Positions 16,552 through 25,374 of a DNA stretch of 64,000 nucleotides are shown here, in pieces (positions within the stretch are counted from its first letter, which is position 1; each line of letters starts with the position of its first letter). The stretch comes from an uncultured Aquimarina sp. (GTDB lineage: Bacteria > Bacteroidota > Bacteroidia > Flavobacteriales > Flavobacteriaceae), in assembly GCA_947493035.1 (NCBI GenBank), contig CANLOW010000001.1, positions 1-64,000 of the forward strand, given 5' to 3'. The notes under the pieces are model-generated. The model was not told the origin of the DNA and searched no databases. It saw only the letters and a program-made list of their open reading frames with translations. The position numbers were made by a program, and so were the translations under genes.

Positions 16552-18078
16552 ATGAGTACGCAAAATAAATTTATAGATCATATCAACGAAGGCTACACAT
16601 GTAAAGGAGATTTTATCTCTTTAGGTGCTGCTATGTTAGGGCAAGAAGTTTTTGGGGATGCCTCAATAAAAATTCCTTTAAAAACGCTAAATCGTCATGG
16701 CCTAATTGCTGGTGCTACGGGTACCGGTAAAACGAAAACATTACAGATTTTAGCTGAAAACCTTAGTAATAAAGGAGTACCTGTCTTGCTAATGGACTTA
16801 AAGGGAGATCTTAGTGGTTTAGCCCAACCAAGCCCCGGTCATCCGAAAATCGAGGAACGCCACAAGAAAATTAAAATTCCTTTCGAAGCTAGCAAGTTTC
16901 CTGTAGAAATTTTAACCTTATCAGAACAAGAAGGTACTCGTTTACGAGCTACTGTTAGTGAATTTGGCCCTGTATTATTATCTCGAATTTTAAATGTAAC
17001 TGAAACACAAGCAGGAATACTCGCCATTATTTTCAAATATTGTGATGATAACGATCTTCCACTAGTAGATCTTCCTGATTTAAAAAAAGTATTACAATAT
17101 GCAACTGGCGAGGGGCGCACTGAAATACAAGAAGAATATGGTACTATTTCTAAAACGTCTACTGGTTCGATCATTCGAAAAATTATTGAGATTGAACAGC
17201 AAGGTGGTGATCTCTTTTTTGGGGAACGCTCTTTTGAAATAGAAGATTTAATTAGACAAGATGATCAAGGGCGAGGTTTTATTAATATTATCCGCCTAAA
17301 TGACATTCAGGATAAGCCTAAATTATTCTCGACATTTATGCTAAGTCTCTTGGCTGAAATTTATAGTACATTACCCGAACAAGGAGATAGTGATCGGCCA
17401 GAATTAGTTTTATTTATAGATGAAGCGCATCTAATTTTCAAACAAGCTTCAGATGCTTTACTGGATCAAATAGAAAATATTGTAAAATTAATCCGTTCTA
17501 AAGGAGTGGGTATTTACTTTGTAACTCAAAATCCAACTGATGTACCTGATGGTGTTTTAAGTCAATTAGGACTTAAAGTACAACATGCGTTGAGAGCTTT
17601 TACGGCAAAAGACCGAAAAGCCATAAAACTTACTGCTGAAAACTACCCTATCTCTGATTTTTATAAAACGGCTGAAGTATTGACTTCTTTAGGAATTGGA
17701 GAAGCACTAGTATCTGTACTAGACGAAAAAGGAAGACCAACACCACTTGCGCATACTATGCTACGTGCTCCTATGAGTCGCATGGATATTTTAACGACTT
17801 CAGAATTAAAAAAATTGACTTCTGCTTCAAACTTAGCACTGAAATACAATGAAACTATTGACAAAGAAAGTGCTTTCGAAATTTTAAATGAGAAGATAAA
17901 GAATGCTAAGGCTGATGAAGCTAAAGAAGCCGCTGAAAAAGATCGCAAAAAGTTAAACAAACGTTCTAGTTCACGAAGAAGCTCATCTAATTCAACACAA
18001 AAAGCAATAGTAAAAGTTTTAACAAGTGCGACATTTATTAGAGGGGCTTTAGGAATATTAAATAAAATGCTTCGTTAA
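16552..18078 (+). CDS. HerA-like ATPase of the DUF853 (YjgR) family
   Basis: This is a cytoplasmic P-loop ATPase of 508 residues. The Walker A motif is GATGTGKTKTLQ (about 54-65) and Walker B is LVLFIDEAHLIF (about 284-295). The segments VLLMDLKGDLSGLAQPS and VTQNPTDVPDGVLSQLG are characteristic of the DUF853/YjgR branch of HerA/FtsK-type motors. The C-terminus (about 440-490) is a charged helix and a Ser/Arg-rich stretch. The cellular role of the family is not established, though the fold suggests DNA translocation. The gene is alone, about 100 bases after the TolC gene. Confidence 0.9.
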   Translation: MSTQNKFIDHINEGYTCKGDFISLGAAMLGQEVFGDASIKIPLKTLNRHGLIAGATGTGKTKTLQILAENLSNKGVPVLLMDLKGDLSGLAQPSPGHPKIEERHKKIKIPFEASKFPVEILTLSEQEGTRLRATVSEFGPVLLSRILNVTETQAGILAIIFKYCDDNDLPLVDLPDLKKVLQYATGEGRTEIQEEYGTISKTSTGSIIRKIIEIEQQGGDLFFGERSFEIEDLIRQDDQGRGFINIIRLNDIQDKPKLFSTFMLSLLAEIYSTLPEQGDSDRPELVLFIDEAHLIFKQASDALLDQIENIVKLIRSKGVGIYFVTQNPTDVPDGVLSQLGLKVQHALRAFTAKDRKAIKLTAENYPISDFYKTAEVLTSLGIGEALVSVLDEKGRPTPLAHTMLRAPMSRMDILTTSELKKLTSASNLALKYNETIDKESAFEILNEKIKNAKADEAKEAAEKDRKKLNKRSSSRRSSSNSTQKAIVKVLTSATFIRGALGILNKMLR

Positions 18079-18150
18079 TACTGTAGATTATTAGCATATT
18101 TGCGGTTCAAATACTTTTTTAAAAAAGCCTTTTGGCTCATTGATTCTTTT

Positions 18151-18708
18151 ATGAAAAAAATTGCCCTTACTACTACAGGTATCATTTTAATGCTTTCTGC
18201 TTTGAGTTGTAGCACCAAAGTTGACTCTTTTGAAATAGGGAAAGATTATATAGGTAGCTTAAAAAAAGCTTCTACAGTTGGTGAAATAGATCAAATATTC
18301 GCCAATGATTCGGTTGTAAAAAGAATTGCTGGTGACGAATTTATTGGCACAAGCAATGAAATTAATATTTACGAAAAAGGAGGTAAACATCTTTTAATTT
18401 TAGAAGCCACTGAAGAATTTGACAGTACTGCTACGATTAATTCGATACAAGTTTTAGATCCTCGTTTCAAAACAACTAAAGGACTTTCGATTACAAGTAC
18501 ATTTAAAGATATAAAGGATAATTATACCATTTCTAAAATCTCAAATACTTTTAGCAATGTAGTAATCGATATAAAAGAAATTGGTGCTTTTGTTACTATT
18601 AGCAAAAAGGATTTACCTAGTGAATTACGATATGATAGTGATGCTAAAATAGAAGCTTCACAAATACCTGATGCCGCTAAAATCAAATATTTTTGGTTGT
18701 ACTGGTAA
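18151..18708 (+). CDS. Hypothetical lipoprotein
   Basis: The ATG at 18151 opens a clear lipoprotein signal (MKKIALTTTGIILMLSALSC), which makes it the better start than an in-frame codon 51 bases upstream. The mature protein (about 166 residues) is beta-rich with no recognised domain. The stretch around residues 100-130 (TTKGLSITSTFKDIKDNY) loosely resembles a segment of the lipoprotein at 60331 (TTKSNIGVGNTIAQFVSAYP), hinting at a shared fold. It is probably attached to the inner or outer membrane facing the periplasm. No operon partner is evident. Confidence 0.7.
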   Translation: MKKIALTTTGIILMLSALSCSTKVDSFEIGKDYIGSLKKASTVGEIDQIFANDSVVKRIAGDEFIGTSNEINIYEKGGKHLLILEATEEFDSTATINSIQVLDPRFKTTKGLSITSTFKDIKDNYTISKISNTFSNVVIDIKEIGAFVTISKKDLPSELRYDSDAKIEASQIPDAAKIKYFWLYW

Positions 18709-18844
18709 AATAATCACTGAACGTAAAAGTATAACACTTTAAAATATATAAATTAAAATAAAGTCTTAGACCAAACAATAATTCTAAAAATCATAAGGTT
18801 GGATGTCGAATTTTAATTAGATCCTCATCCAATCTCTCTTTTAT

Positions 18845-19672
18845 ATGAAAAAAATACTCCCATTACTTTTCGGTCTAAAGCTTAGAATTCAATATCTATT
18901 TTCTAAAGAAAAAGCTATTAGCAATGCTTTTGACTTATTTTGCACCCCTAGAAAAGGAAAAACAAAACCTCATGAAGCCGCTTACCTAAGCTCTTCAAAA
19001 CAAAAGGATCTTCAATTAGCTAATCACTCTATAAAAATGTACGAATGGGAAGGTTCAGGAGATACCGTTTTACTTCTACATGGTTGGGATAGCAATAGTT
19101 TTCGATGGAGGCATATGATTGAATTATTAAAATCTAATAATTACCACATTATCGCCTTAGATGCACCTGCGCACGGTCAATCTACTGGTAATATTCTAAA
19201 TGTGCCGTTATACACAGAGTGCTTAAAGGATTTTTTAAAATCTTATAAAGTTGACGCAATCATAGGTCATTCTATTGGAGCTATGACAGCAATCTATTTC
19301 GAGAAGAAATATCAACAATTGATTAACACTCCTATTATTGCTTTAGGCCCACCATCAGAACTTTATTTATTTTTCAAAGGTTTTAAAGACATGCTGGGGC
19401 TTTCTAAGCGTTTTATGAATAGCTTATCTAATCATTTATATGAAAAATTCGGGTTTTACCCTAAAGAATTCTCAATTGCTAACTTTGCAAAAGAGCTTAA
19501 AGTTCCTGGTCTTTTAATATTAGAAAAAAGAGATCCTTTAGCCCCTTATGCCCTTTCTCGACGTATTGCGAAAAACTGGGAAAATGGAGAATTGATTACC
19601 GTAGAAGGAGTTGGTCATTCTTTAAAGCATTCTGACATTAATTCTAAGATTTTAGAATTCTTAAAAAACTAA
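18845..19672 (+). CDS. Alpha/beta hydrolase
   Basis: This has the alpha/beta hydrolase fold with all catalytic elements: LLLHGWDSN (oxyanion region, about 76-84), DAPAHGQS (about 108-115), the nucleophile elbow GHSIGAM (about 138-144), a candidate acid in KRDPLAP (about 225) and His in GVGHSLKH (about 258-265). At 275 residues it is typical. There is no signal peptide, so it is probably cytosolic. The substrate cannot be told from sequence; it could be an esterase or thioesterase. The gene is a single unit between the lipoprotein and the pseudouridine synthase. Confidence 0.88.
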   Translation: MKKILPLLFGLKLRIQYLFSKEKAISNAFDLFCTPRKGKTKPHEAAYLSSSKQKDLQLANHSIKMYEWEGSGDTVLLLHGWDSNSFRWRHMIELLKSNNYHIIALDAPAHGQSTGNILNVPLYTECLKDFLKSYKVDAIIGHSIGAMTAIYFEKKYQQLINTPIIALGPPSELYLFFKGFKDMLGLSKRFMNSLSNHLYEKFGFYPKEFSIANFAKELKVPGLLILEKRDPLAPYALSRRIAKNWENGELITVEGVGHSLKHSDINSKILEFLKN

Positions 19673-19783
19673 GCTTATCTAATTTAGTACTTTTGCAATG
19701 CATTTCTTTAACACTATAACTTTAAAGAACTTATACTTTTTTAAAATTATAATCTTTTAAAGAAAATAAATCAAATTTTTAAA

Positions 19784-20476
19784 GTGTCGGAAGTAACAAG
19801 ACTTAATAAATATCTAAGTGAAATCGGTTATTGCTCAAGAAGAGCAGCTGATAAACTAATTGATGAAGGACGTATTTTGGTAAATGGAACTCCCGTCCCA
19901 ATGGGGTTAAAAGTTTCTATAGATGACCTTATTGAAATTGATGGAGAAAAGATACAAGATCCTAAAAACGAACATGTATACCTTGCCTTCAACAAACCAA
20001 TAGGTATTGTTTGTACAACAGATACTCGAGAGCCTGATAATATCATAGAGTATATCAATTATCCGCAACGTATATTTCCTATTGGAAGGTTAGACAAACC
20101 TAGTGAAGGCCTTATTCTTTTAACAAGTGATGGTGATGTAGTTAATAAAATTCTGCGTACAGAATACAACCACGAAAAAGAATATATTGTCACTGTAAAT
20201 AAAATTATCAATAAAGACTTTATTACCAGAATGTCCAATGGTATTCCAATCTTAGATACGGTCACAAAAAAGTGTGAAGTCGAAATGATTAATAAATTTA
20301 CCTTTAGAATTGTTCTAACTCAAGGCTTAAATAGACAAATTAGACGTATGTGTGAATATTTAGGCTATGAAGTAACTCGTTTAAAAAGAGTTAGAATCAT
20401 GAATATTCGTTTAAAATGCCCTGTTGGCGAGTATATTAACATAAAAAAAGAAACACTTTACGATCAATTTAAATAA
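19784..20476 (+). CDS. rluF: 23S rRNA pseudouridine synthase, RluF-like
   Basis: An S4 RNA-binding domain at the start (TRLNKYLSEIGYCSRRAADK) is followed by the RsuA/RluB/E/F catalytic domain with the essential Asp in PIGRLDKPSEGLILLT and the motif LTQGLNRQIRRMCEYLGY. RluF converts U2604 of 23S rRNA, and the RluF branch fits best, but RluB/RluE-type specificity cannot be excluded. The start codon is GTG at 19784. A TACTTTTG at 19688-19695 is a good -7 promoter element about 90 bases upstream, so the gene is probably transcribed on its own. Confidence 0.85.
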   Translation: MSEVTRLNKYLSEIGYCSRRAADKLIDEGRILVNGTPVPMGLKVSIDDLIEIDGEKIQDPKNEHVYLAFNKPIGIVCTTDTREPDNIIEYINYPQRIFPIGRLDKPSEGLILLTSDGDVVNKILRTEYNHEKEYIVTVNKIINKDFITRMSNGIPILDTVTKKCEVEMINKFTFRIVLTQGLNRQIRRMCEYLGYEVTRLKRVRIMNIRLKCPVGEYINIKKETLYDQFK

Positions 20477-20655
20477 TTGAAAAACAAATACTTAAGTGTC
20501 TTTTAATAACAGCTAACCAATAGCTATACCTATCTAAATAATAATATCAACCCTAAAAAGTGTTTTTTATCGATATTTTATTTAATTTAGTATCTACAAT
20601 AAGCAATTATTATTTTGGCATGTTTATTGAAATATATCATGCAAAACCGAATCTT

Positions 20656-21492
20656 ATGAAAACAATTTTAGCCTCAGTCTTATTATTTTTTGGGTTTCTT
20701 CAGATGAATGCCCAAAGCGAATTATATTTTGTCTCTTCGGAAACAGCCTTTTTAAGAGCTGGTCCAGGGCCTAAGTATATTGTTGTTGCAGAATTATCAA
20801 AATCAATGCAAGTAACTGTAATTAGTGATGAATTTGGTGATTACTGGACTGTTCAATACAAAACTATGAATGGTTTTATCAAACGTGATGATTTGATTGC
20901 AATCGTGGCTCCTACTCCTGTTGCAACAAACTCTGACAATGATGATTATGGTGATGAAGACTACGACGATGATGAAGACTATGATGATGGAAGTAATTCT
21001 GATGATAAATATGAAGATTGGGATACTACAGAATATGAAACTGGTGAAACTCCTGACTGTTTAAGTATTGTACCTGAATTTGATTACAATATGGATAATT
21101 ATCTAAATATATCTAATGTTGGATCTGACTCAGAAGCAGTAGTTAAACTAATAAAGATTGACAACCAAAACGGAGAAGAAATCACTTACCGTATTGCTTT
21201 TATAAAAGCGGGTGACATACACGAAATGAAAAACATACCTGGCGGTAAATATTATTTAAAGATCGCTTATGGTCAAGAGTGGAAAGAAACTAGCATAGGT
21301 GGTAACTGTACTGGTAAATTTACAGTAAACCCACAATACGAAAAAGGAGATGATATCGTTGACTTCTACCCTGTAAAAGGACCTAAAGGAACTGAATTAC
21401 CTGTTTACGAGTTAACATTAGATGTTGAACATAACGGTAATAATAACCTTTCTACTGATGATATTTCAGAAGAAGAATTCAACAATGACTAG
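20656..21492 (+). CDS. Secreted protein with bacterial SH3 domain and acidic linker
   Basis: The ATG at 20656 gives a signal peptide (1-20, ending NAQ); an upstream in-frame start would bury it. Residues 21-80 form an SH3b domain (SETAFLRAGPGPKYIVV then YWTVQYKTMNGFIKRDDL), usually a cell-wall or ligand-binding module. Residues about 95-130 are almost entirely Asp, Glu and Tyr, an acidic linker that could bind calcium. The C-terminal part (about 140-240) is beta-rich with a C-DCLS..NGT-type cysteine pair. A terminator follows. The partner is unknown. Confidence 0.8.
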   Translation: MKTILASVLLFFGFLQMNAQSELYFVSSETAFLRAGPGPKYIVVAELSKSMQVTVISDEFGDYWTVQYKTMNGFIKRDDLIAIVAPTPVATNSDNDDYGDEDYDDDEDYDDGSNSDDKYEDWDTTEYETGETPDCLSIVPEFDYNMDNYLNISNVGSDSEAVVKLIKIDNQNGEEITYRIAFIKAGDIHEMKNIPGGKYYLKIAYGQEWKETSIGGNCTGKFTVNPQYEKGDDIVDFYPVKGPKGTELPVYELTLDVEHNGNNNLSTDDISEEEFNND

Positions 21493-21523
21493 TAAGTAAT
21501 AACATTAGGTTCACATAAGATAT

Positions 21524-21552
21524 AAAAGCTTCACTTTAGTGGAGCTTTTTTT
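21524..21552 (+). terminator. Rho-independent terminator after the SH3 protein gene
   Basis: AAAAGCTTCAC and GTGGAGCTTTT form a stem with one G-T pair and a short TTTA loop, followed by a run of T. It lies 31 bases after the stop codon at 21492. Confidence 0.75.
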
Positions 21553-22114
21553 ATGCCATAAAAAAAAGCAGAACGAAATATTATTTACTAGTAATACATT
21601 CTACTCTGTACATTACACGTTAACAGTACCCTTTTTAAATAAAAACTATATACCATAAAACATTAACAAGGAAATAATATTTTTCACTTAATAAGAGATA
21701 AGAGGCCAACCCGAAAAGTTGTGGACAAGTAAAGTTGCAGTCATTTCTACAGGAGAGGAAATCCCATCAACCAAATATGTTATTTTCAATTTAAAATAAT
21801 GATTTGCAATTCAAAGCAATGGAGACTCCACTACAATTTTTTCAAAATTCGTGGAGTGACATATAAAAAATCTCTCATTACGAATTAGCTACACTAGTAT
21901 TTTATAACGTTAAATACATGGCATTTAGGACAGAGGACAAGCGATTAATTTCGGTTTTGCACTAAGCAAAACTTTTGTATTTTGATTTATCTTTTTTGTC
22001 CAAAAGCCAAATCAAAAGATTTGGCGACACAGCAAACAAACACAGACTTTTCTAACTGACTTAACCCGCCCTATTTGCTATATATAGTGTTAGTATTAGT
22101 TTTTTTAATTACTA
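21553..22114. other. Gene-poor accessory-looking stretch
   Basis: There is no supported coding frame in about 560 bases. The right half, including GACAAGCGATTAATTTCGG and AACCCGCCCTATTTGC near 22063-22080, has a more mixed composition than the surrounding intergenic DNA. From memory it resembles the boundary sequences that often flank solitary accessory genes in Flavobacteria. It ends in TATATAGTGTTAGTATTA at about 22081-22098. An imperfect inverted counterpart lies beyond the gene that follows, at about 22613-22634. This may be an old insertion scar; nothing here is certain. Confidence 0.35.
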
Positions 22115-22603
22115 CTAATCAGCTATACCTGCTTTTACTTTTACTAGGTTTTTACCTTCAGTAAATTCAAGGAATAAACATTCATTTTTCGGTGATTTTC
22201 CGTGATATTCTATCGTATTTTCATCAATTATACTTCTCCAAGCCCATTCACCACAATTAACTTTTCCAACTTCTATTTTGAATCCTCTTTTTTTAAGTTT
22301 AGATAAAACAATTGGAATCAGATTGTTAATTTGTAATTTACTGTCGTATTCAACAGTCATATCTTTTATGCCATTTGGGTTATCAGTAGAGGAAGAATAT
22401 ATAACAGAATCCTTAGACTTAATTATAGGTATTTCTAAGATACTTGTTTTATCATATATTTTTTTCCACTCTAAAGATTCTTTTTTAAGGTCAAAAATTT
22501 CATTCTTATATATGGCAGACTTTAAATGAGAGCAACCTGTAGTCATAGAATAGATAAATACTATGGTAATAAATTTTTTCACATAAATTTTTATCTGATT
22601 CAT
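22115..22603 (-). CDS. Hypothetical lipoprotein in a cassette-like setting
   Basis: The 162-residue protein begins with a lipoprotein signal: charged start, hydrophobic segment FITIVFIYSM, and TTGC as the lipobox. The mature part has no recognised domain; it contains GEWAWRSIIDENTIEYHGKS and ends VKVKAGIAD. The gene is alone on its strand, bounded on both sides by A/T-rich non-coding DNA with imperfect inverted ends, and followed far downstream by the efflux operon. This isolation suggests that it was acquired. No function can be offered. Confidence 0.6.
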   Translation of the reverse strand: MNQIKIYVKKFITIVFIYSMTTGCSHLKSAIYKNEIFDLKKESLEWKKIYDKTSILEIPIIKSKDSVIYSSSTDNPNGIKDMTVEYDSKLQINNLIPIVLSKLKKRGFKIEVGKVNCGEWAWRSIIDENTIEYHGKSPKNECLFLEFTEGKNLVKVKAGIAD

Positions 22604-22786
22604 CTTTTAAATTAATGCCAACTACAATATATACAAAATACAGCTAATCTGATTTATCACCACAAAAACTTAAAAGCATTTAAATGGTAAAGAGTTTAAT
22701 TCCTCTTTTAGAAATTTCTAGTTAGATTAATAAACAAAAAAAAGCCACCTTTAAAAGATAGCCTTGATTTTGTCTCTAATAATTTA

Positions 22787-24235
22787 TTATTTCTCAGTCA
22801 CTTTACCCGTATAGTAAAGCTCTAGTAATTTGAGTCTAAACAAATAATCATATTTACTTCTAGCTAAATCTATTTCACTGTTTTGAAGTCTTAATTTCAC
22901 TTGATTAAACTCAAATGAATTACTCACACCAGCTTCAAAACGATTTTTAGCATAATCAAACGCTGTCTGCTGAGCTTCCACAGCAACCTGTGCTGCTTCG
23001 TAACTTTTCTGACTCGCTTTTGCATCAAGGTAAGCTTGATAAACTTGTTGTGTTAAATTCTGCTTAGTTAAATTCAATTGGTATTCAGAACGCATTTTAT
23101 CGACTTTAGCTCTACTAACTGCGTTTTTGGTTAAGTTTCTATTGAATAAAGGCACACTTAGGTTTAAGCCATAATTATATTGAAAATTATCTTTTATTTC
23201 CTTTGTTAGCTTATCCGGATTAATATCTGATTCAAATGTAGACAAACCTACGAAACCATTCAATGTAGGAGAAAAACCTCCTTTAACTAAATCCACAGAC
23301 TTATCAGCAATTAATAAATTTTGCTCTGCAAATTTGATTTCATTTCGATTCTTCAACACTTCTTCAATCAATTGCACAGGAGAAAGTTCTAACAATTGTA
23401 TGTCTGTAATATTTGCATCAACCTCTGTTATTTCTAATACTTTTTGCAAATCTAGATTCAATGATTGCTTCAAGCTTAATAACGTAACTAAATAATCATT
23501 TTCTGCAGATACTATATTTTGTTTTTCTCTAGCAGAAGTTGCCTTCAACTCTAAAACATCACCCTTTGGTAAAGTCCCTGCATCTATTAACAAAGAAGTT
23601 CTTTCTATTTGTTGTGAAGTAATTTCATTTTGAGACTTAAAAATATCGATACTAGCCTTTGATAACAAGGCCTGCAAATAAGTATTAGCTATCTGCAATC
23701 GAATATTATCTTTAAGCCTATCATTACTATACTGATTAGCGATTTTTTGAAGTTTAGCTTGCTGTAACCTATATTTATTTCTTAGTCCATTAAAAATAGT
23801 AATTGAAGAATTCAAATTCATATTAAAATTCCTATTAGTAACTCTTTCAGAAGAGGCACTAGAAACTTCTTGTTGGTCTGGCACAGGAACATCTGGGGTT
23901 GGAGTATCTAAACCTACAGCCCTTCTTATCTCAAATAAATTCTGTTGAATATCTAAAAAAGCATTAGTAATAAAAGGATTACCATTATTAGCAACGGCCA
24001 AACTATTAACCCAAGTATTTCTAGCACTACCATTCAAATCTGGCAAAAATGCCCCCTTAGCATCTTTAATATTTAAATCGGCATCTTCAAGACTTAACTC
24101 TTGCTGCTTTACTTGAATATTATTCTTTATAGCATAATCAATACAATCGCGTAAAGACCATGTTTTCTTGTCTTGGGCATGTAAAAAACTTGTGCTTAAT
24201 AATAAGCACGCTAACAAATAAGAGATTTTTTTCAT
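22787..24235 (-). CDS. TolC-family outer-membrane channel of the MacAB-type pump
   Basis: The ATG at 24235 starts a clean signal peptide (ISYLLACLLLSTSFLHAQ). An upstream start would overlap the adaptor gene and is unlikely. The protein then shows the TolC repeats: LRDCIDYAIKNNIQVKQQEL near 30-50 and the second repeat with NRNEIKFAEQNLLIADK near 290. Periplasmic coiled coil and barrel strands alternate as usual. It is the last of five leftward genes (ATPase, two permeases, adaptor, channel) and provides the outer-membrane duct for that pump. Confidence 0.93.
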   Translation of the reverse strand: MKKISYLLACLLLSTSFLHAQDKKTWSLRDCIDYAIKNNIQVKQQELSLEDADLNIKDAKGAFLPDLNGSARNTWVNSLAVANNGNPFITNAFLDIQQNLFEIRRAVGLDTPTPDVPVPDQQEVSSASSERVTNRNFNMNLNSSITIFNGLRNKYRLQQAKLQKIANQYSNDRLKDNIRLQIANTYLQALLSKASIDIFKSQNEITSQQIERTSLLIDAGTLPKGDVLELKATSAREKQNIVSAENDYLVTLLSLKQSLNLDLQKVLEITEVDANITDIQLLELSPVQLIEEVLKNRNEIKFAEQNLLIADKSVDLVKGGFSPTLNGFVGLSTFESDINPDKLTKEIKDNFQYNYGLNLSVPLFNRNLTKNAVSRAKVDKMRSEYQLNLTKQNLTQQVYQAYLDAKASQKSYEAAQVAVEAQQTAFDYAKNRFEAGVSNSFEFNQVKLRLQNSEIDLARSKYDYLFRLKLLELYYTGKVTEK

Positions 24236-24245
24236 GATGATGCGC

Positions 24246-25373
24246 TTATTTTTTTGATTTCTTTTTGTCATCTTCTGGCATTCCGATAGCATTCCATTCT
24301 TTTATGGCATCATCTTTAGTGACTCCACTTTTTATTTCTGCCTTTATACCATCACTCAAGCCTAACTCAACACTTCTTCTTTCAAATTGTTGCTCTCCTA
24401 CTGCAACCTCAACAAAAGGTTTTTTAGTTTCCTTATCATATTGTAGTAAACCTTCATCTAATGCTAACACATCTTTCACTTCATCAAGTATTATATTTGC
24501 ATTTGCACTTAAACCAGCACGCAAATAATCCTCTTCTTCTAACTTTAACTTGGCTTCTATTTCAAATTCTACTGCTCCATTTTTCTCTACACCTTTAGGG
24601 GCTATATAATTCAGAACAGCGTCATAGCTCTTATCTGGATAAGCACCTACAGTAACTTTAATAGGCATACCTTCTTTAATACGTCCAACTTCGCCTTCAT
24701 CAATAGTTCCCTCGAAGATCATTTTCTTAATATCAGCGATCAAAGCGATTTCAGTACCCGCATTAAAATTATTATTCTGAATTACTTGTGCTCCTTTTTT
24801 AATCGGCACATCTAAAACAACACCACTAATCGTAGCCTTTACAGTTGTATTAGCAACAGCATTGAACCCTTTAGCTGTTCCTGTTTTTACGATTTGGTAA
24901 TTCTCTTTAGCTGCAGATAACCTTTGCTTTGCTTGATCGAATGCCGTTTTAGAATTATCATAATCGTTTATAGAAATTACTCCTTTTTTATACAGTTGCT
25001 CTTGACGTTCGAAAATCTTCTTTTGATTATTAAAATCTATCGTTGCTTGTGAAACGGAGTTCTTTGAAGATTGTAAATTCGAAATATTAGGCACAACTTT
25101 TATTTCCGCTATCTTATCACCTACTTTTATAGGCTGACCCGCCGTTACATACACCTTACTTACAATACCATTTATATTAGGTCGAATAGACACTTCCTCA
25201 TCCGGAATAATCTTACCTGTTGCGATACTTGTTAAACTAATATCAGTTGTGTAAGGCTGTTTCGTATTAAATACAACATCTTCTTTTTTATTTCTCTTCC
25301 AGAAATAAAAAAGGGCTGCTCCAAATGCTATTACTATAGCAATTAAAATAATTCTTGTAGTGTTTTGCTTCAT
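24246..25373 (-). CDS. MacA/HlyD-family periplasmic adaptor
   Basis: This is a membrane fusion protein of 375 residues. One N-terminal helix (about 7-24, IILIAIVIAFGAALFYFW) anchors it in the inner membrane. A lipoyl-like domain split by a helical hairpin follows (IRPNINGIVSKVYVTAGQPI at about 62-81; hairpin about 95-165; ATISGVVLDVPIKKGAQV about 180). A beta-barrel is next, then a membrane-proximal domain to the end. The C-terminus is lysine rich. The start is 1 base downstream of the permease stop on this strand, and the channel gene starts 10 bases after it. It acts in the periplasm with the MacB-type permeases. Confidence 0.93.
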   Translation of the reverse strand: MKQNTTRIILIAIVIAFGAALFYFWKRNKKEDVVFNTKQPYTTDISLTSIATGKIIPDEEVSIRPNINGIVSKVYVTAGQPIKVGDKIAEIKVVPNISNLQSSKNSVSQATIDFNNQKKIFERQEQLYKKGVISINDYDNSKTAFDQAKQRLSAAKENYQIVKTGTAKGFNAVANTTVKATISGVVLDVPIKKGAQVIQNNNFNAGTEIALIADIKKMIFEGTIDEGEVGRIKEGMPIKVTVGAYPDKSYDAVLNYIAPKGVEKNGAVEFEIEAKLKLEEEDYLRAGLSANANIILDEVKDVLALDEGLLQYDKETKKPFVEVAVGEQQFERRSVELGLSDGIKAEIKSGVTKDDAIKEWNAIGMPEDDKKKSKK

Positions 25374-25374
25374 G

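Noticed and set aside
24236-24292. Extended start of the TolC gene at 24292
   Set aside because: It would overlap the adaptor gene and place the signal peptide inside the protein; the ATG at 24235 directly starts it.
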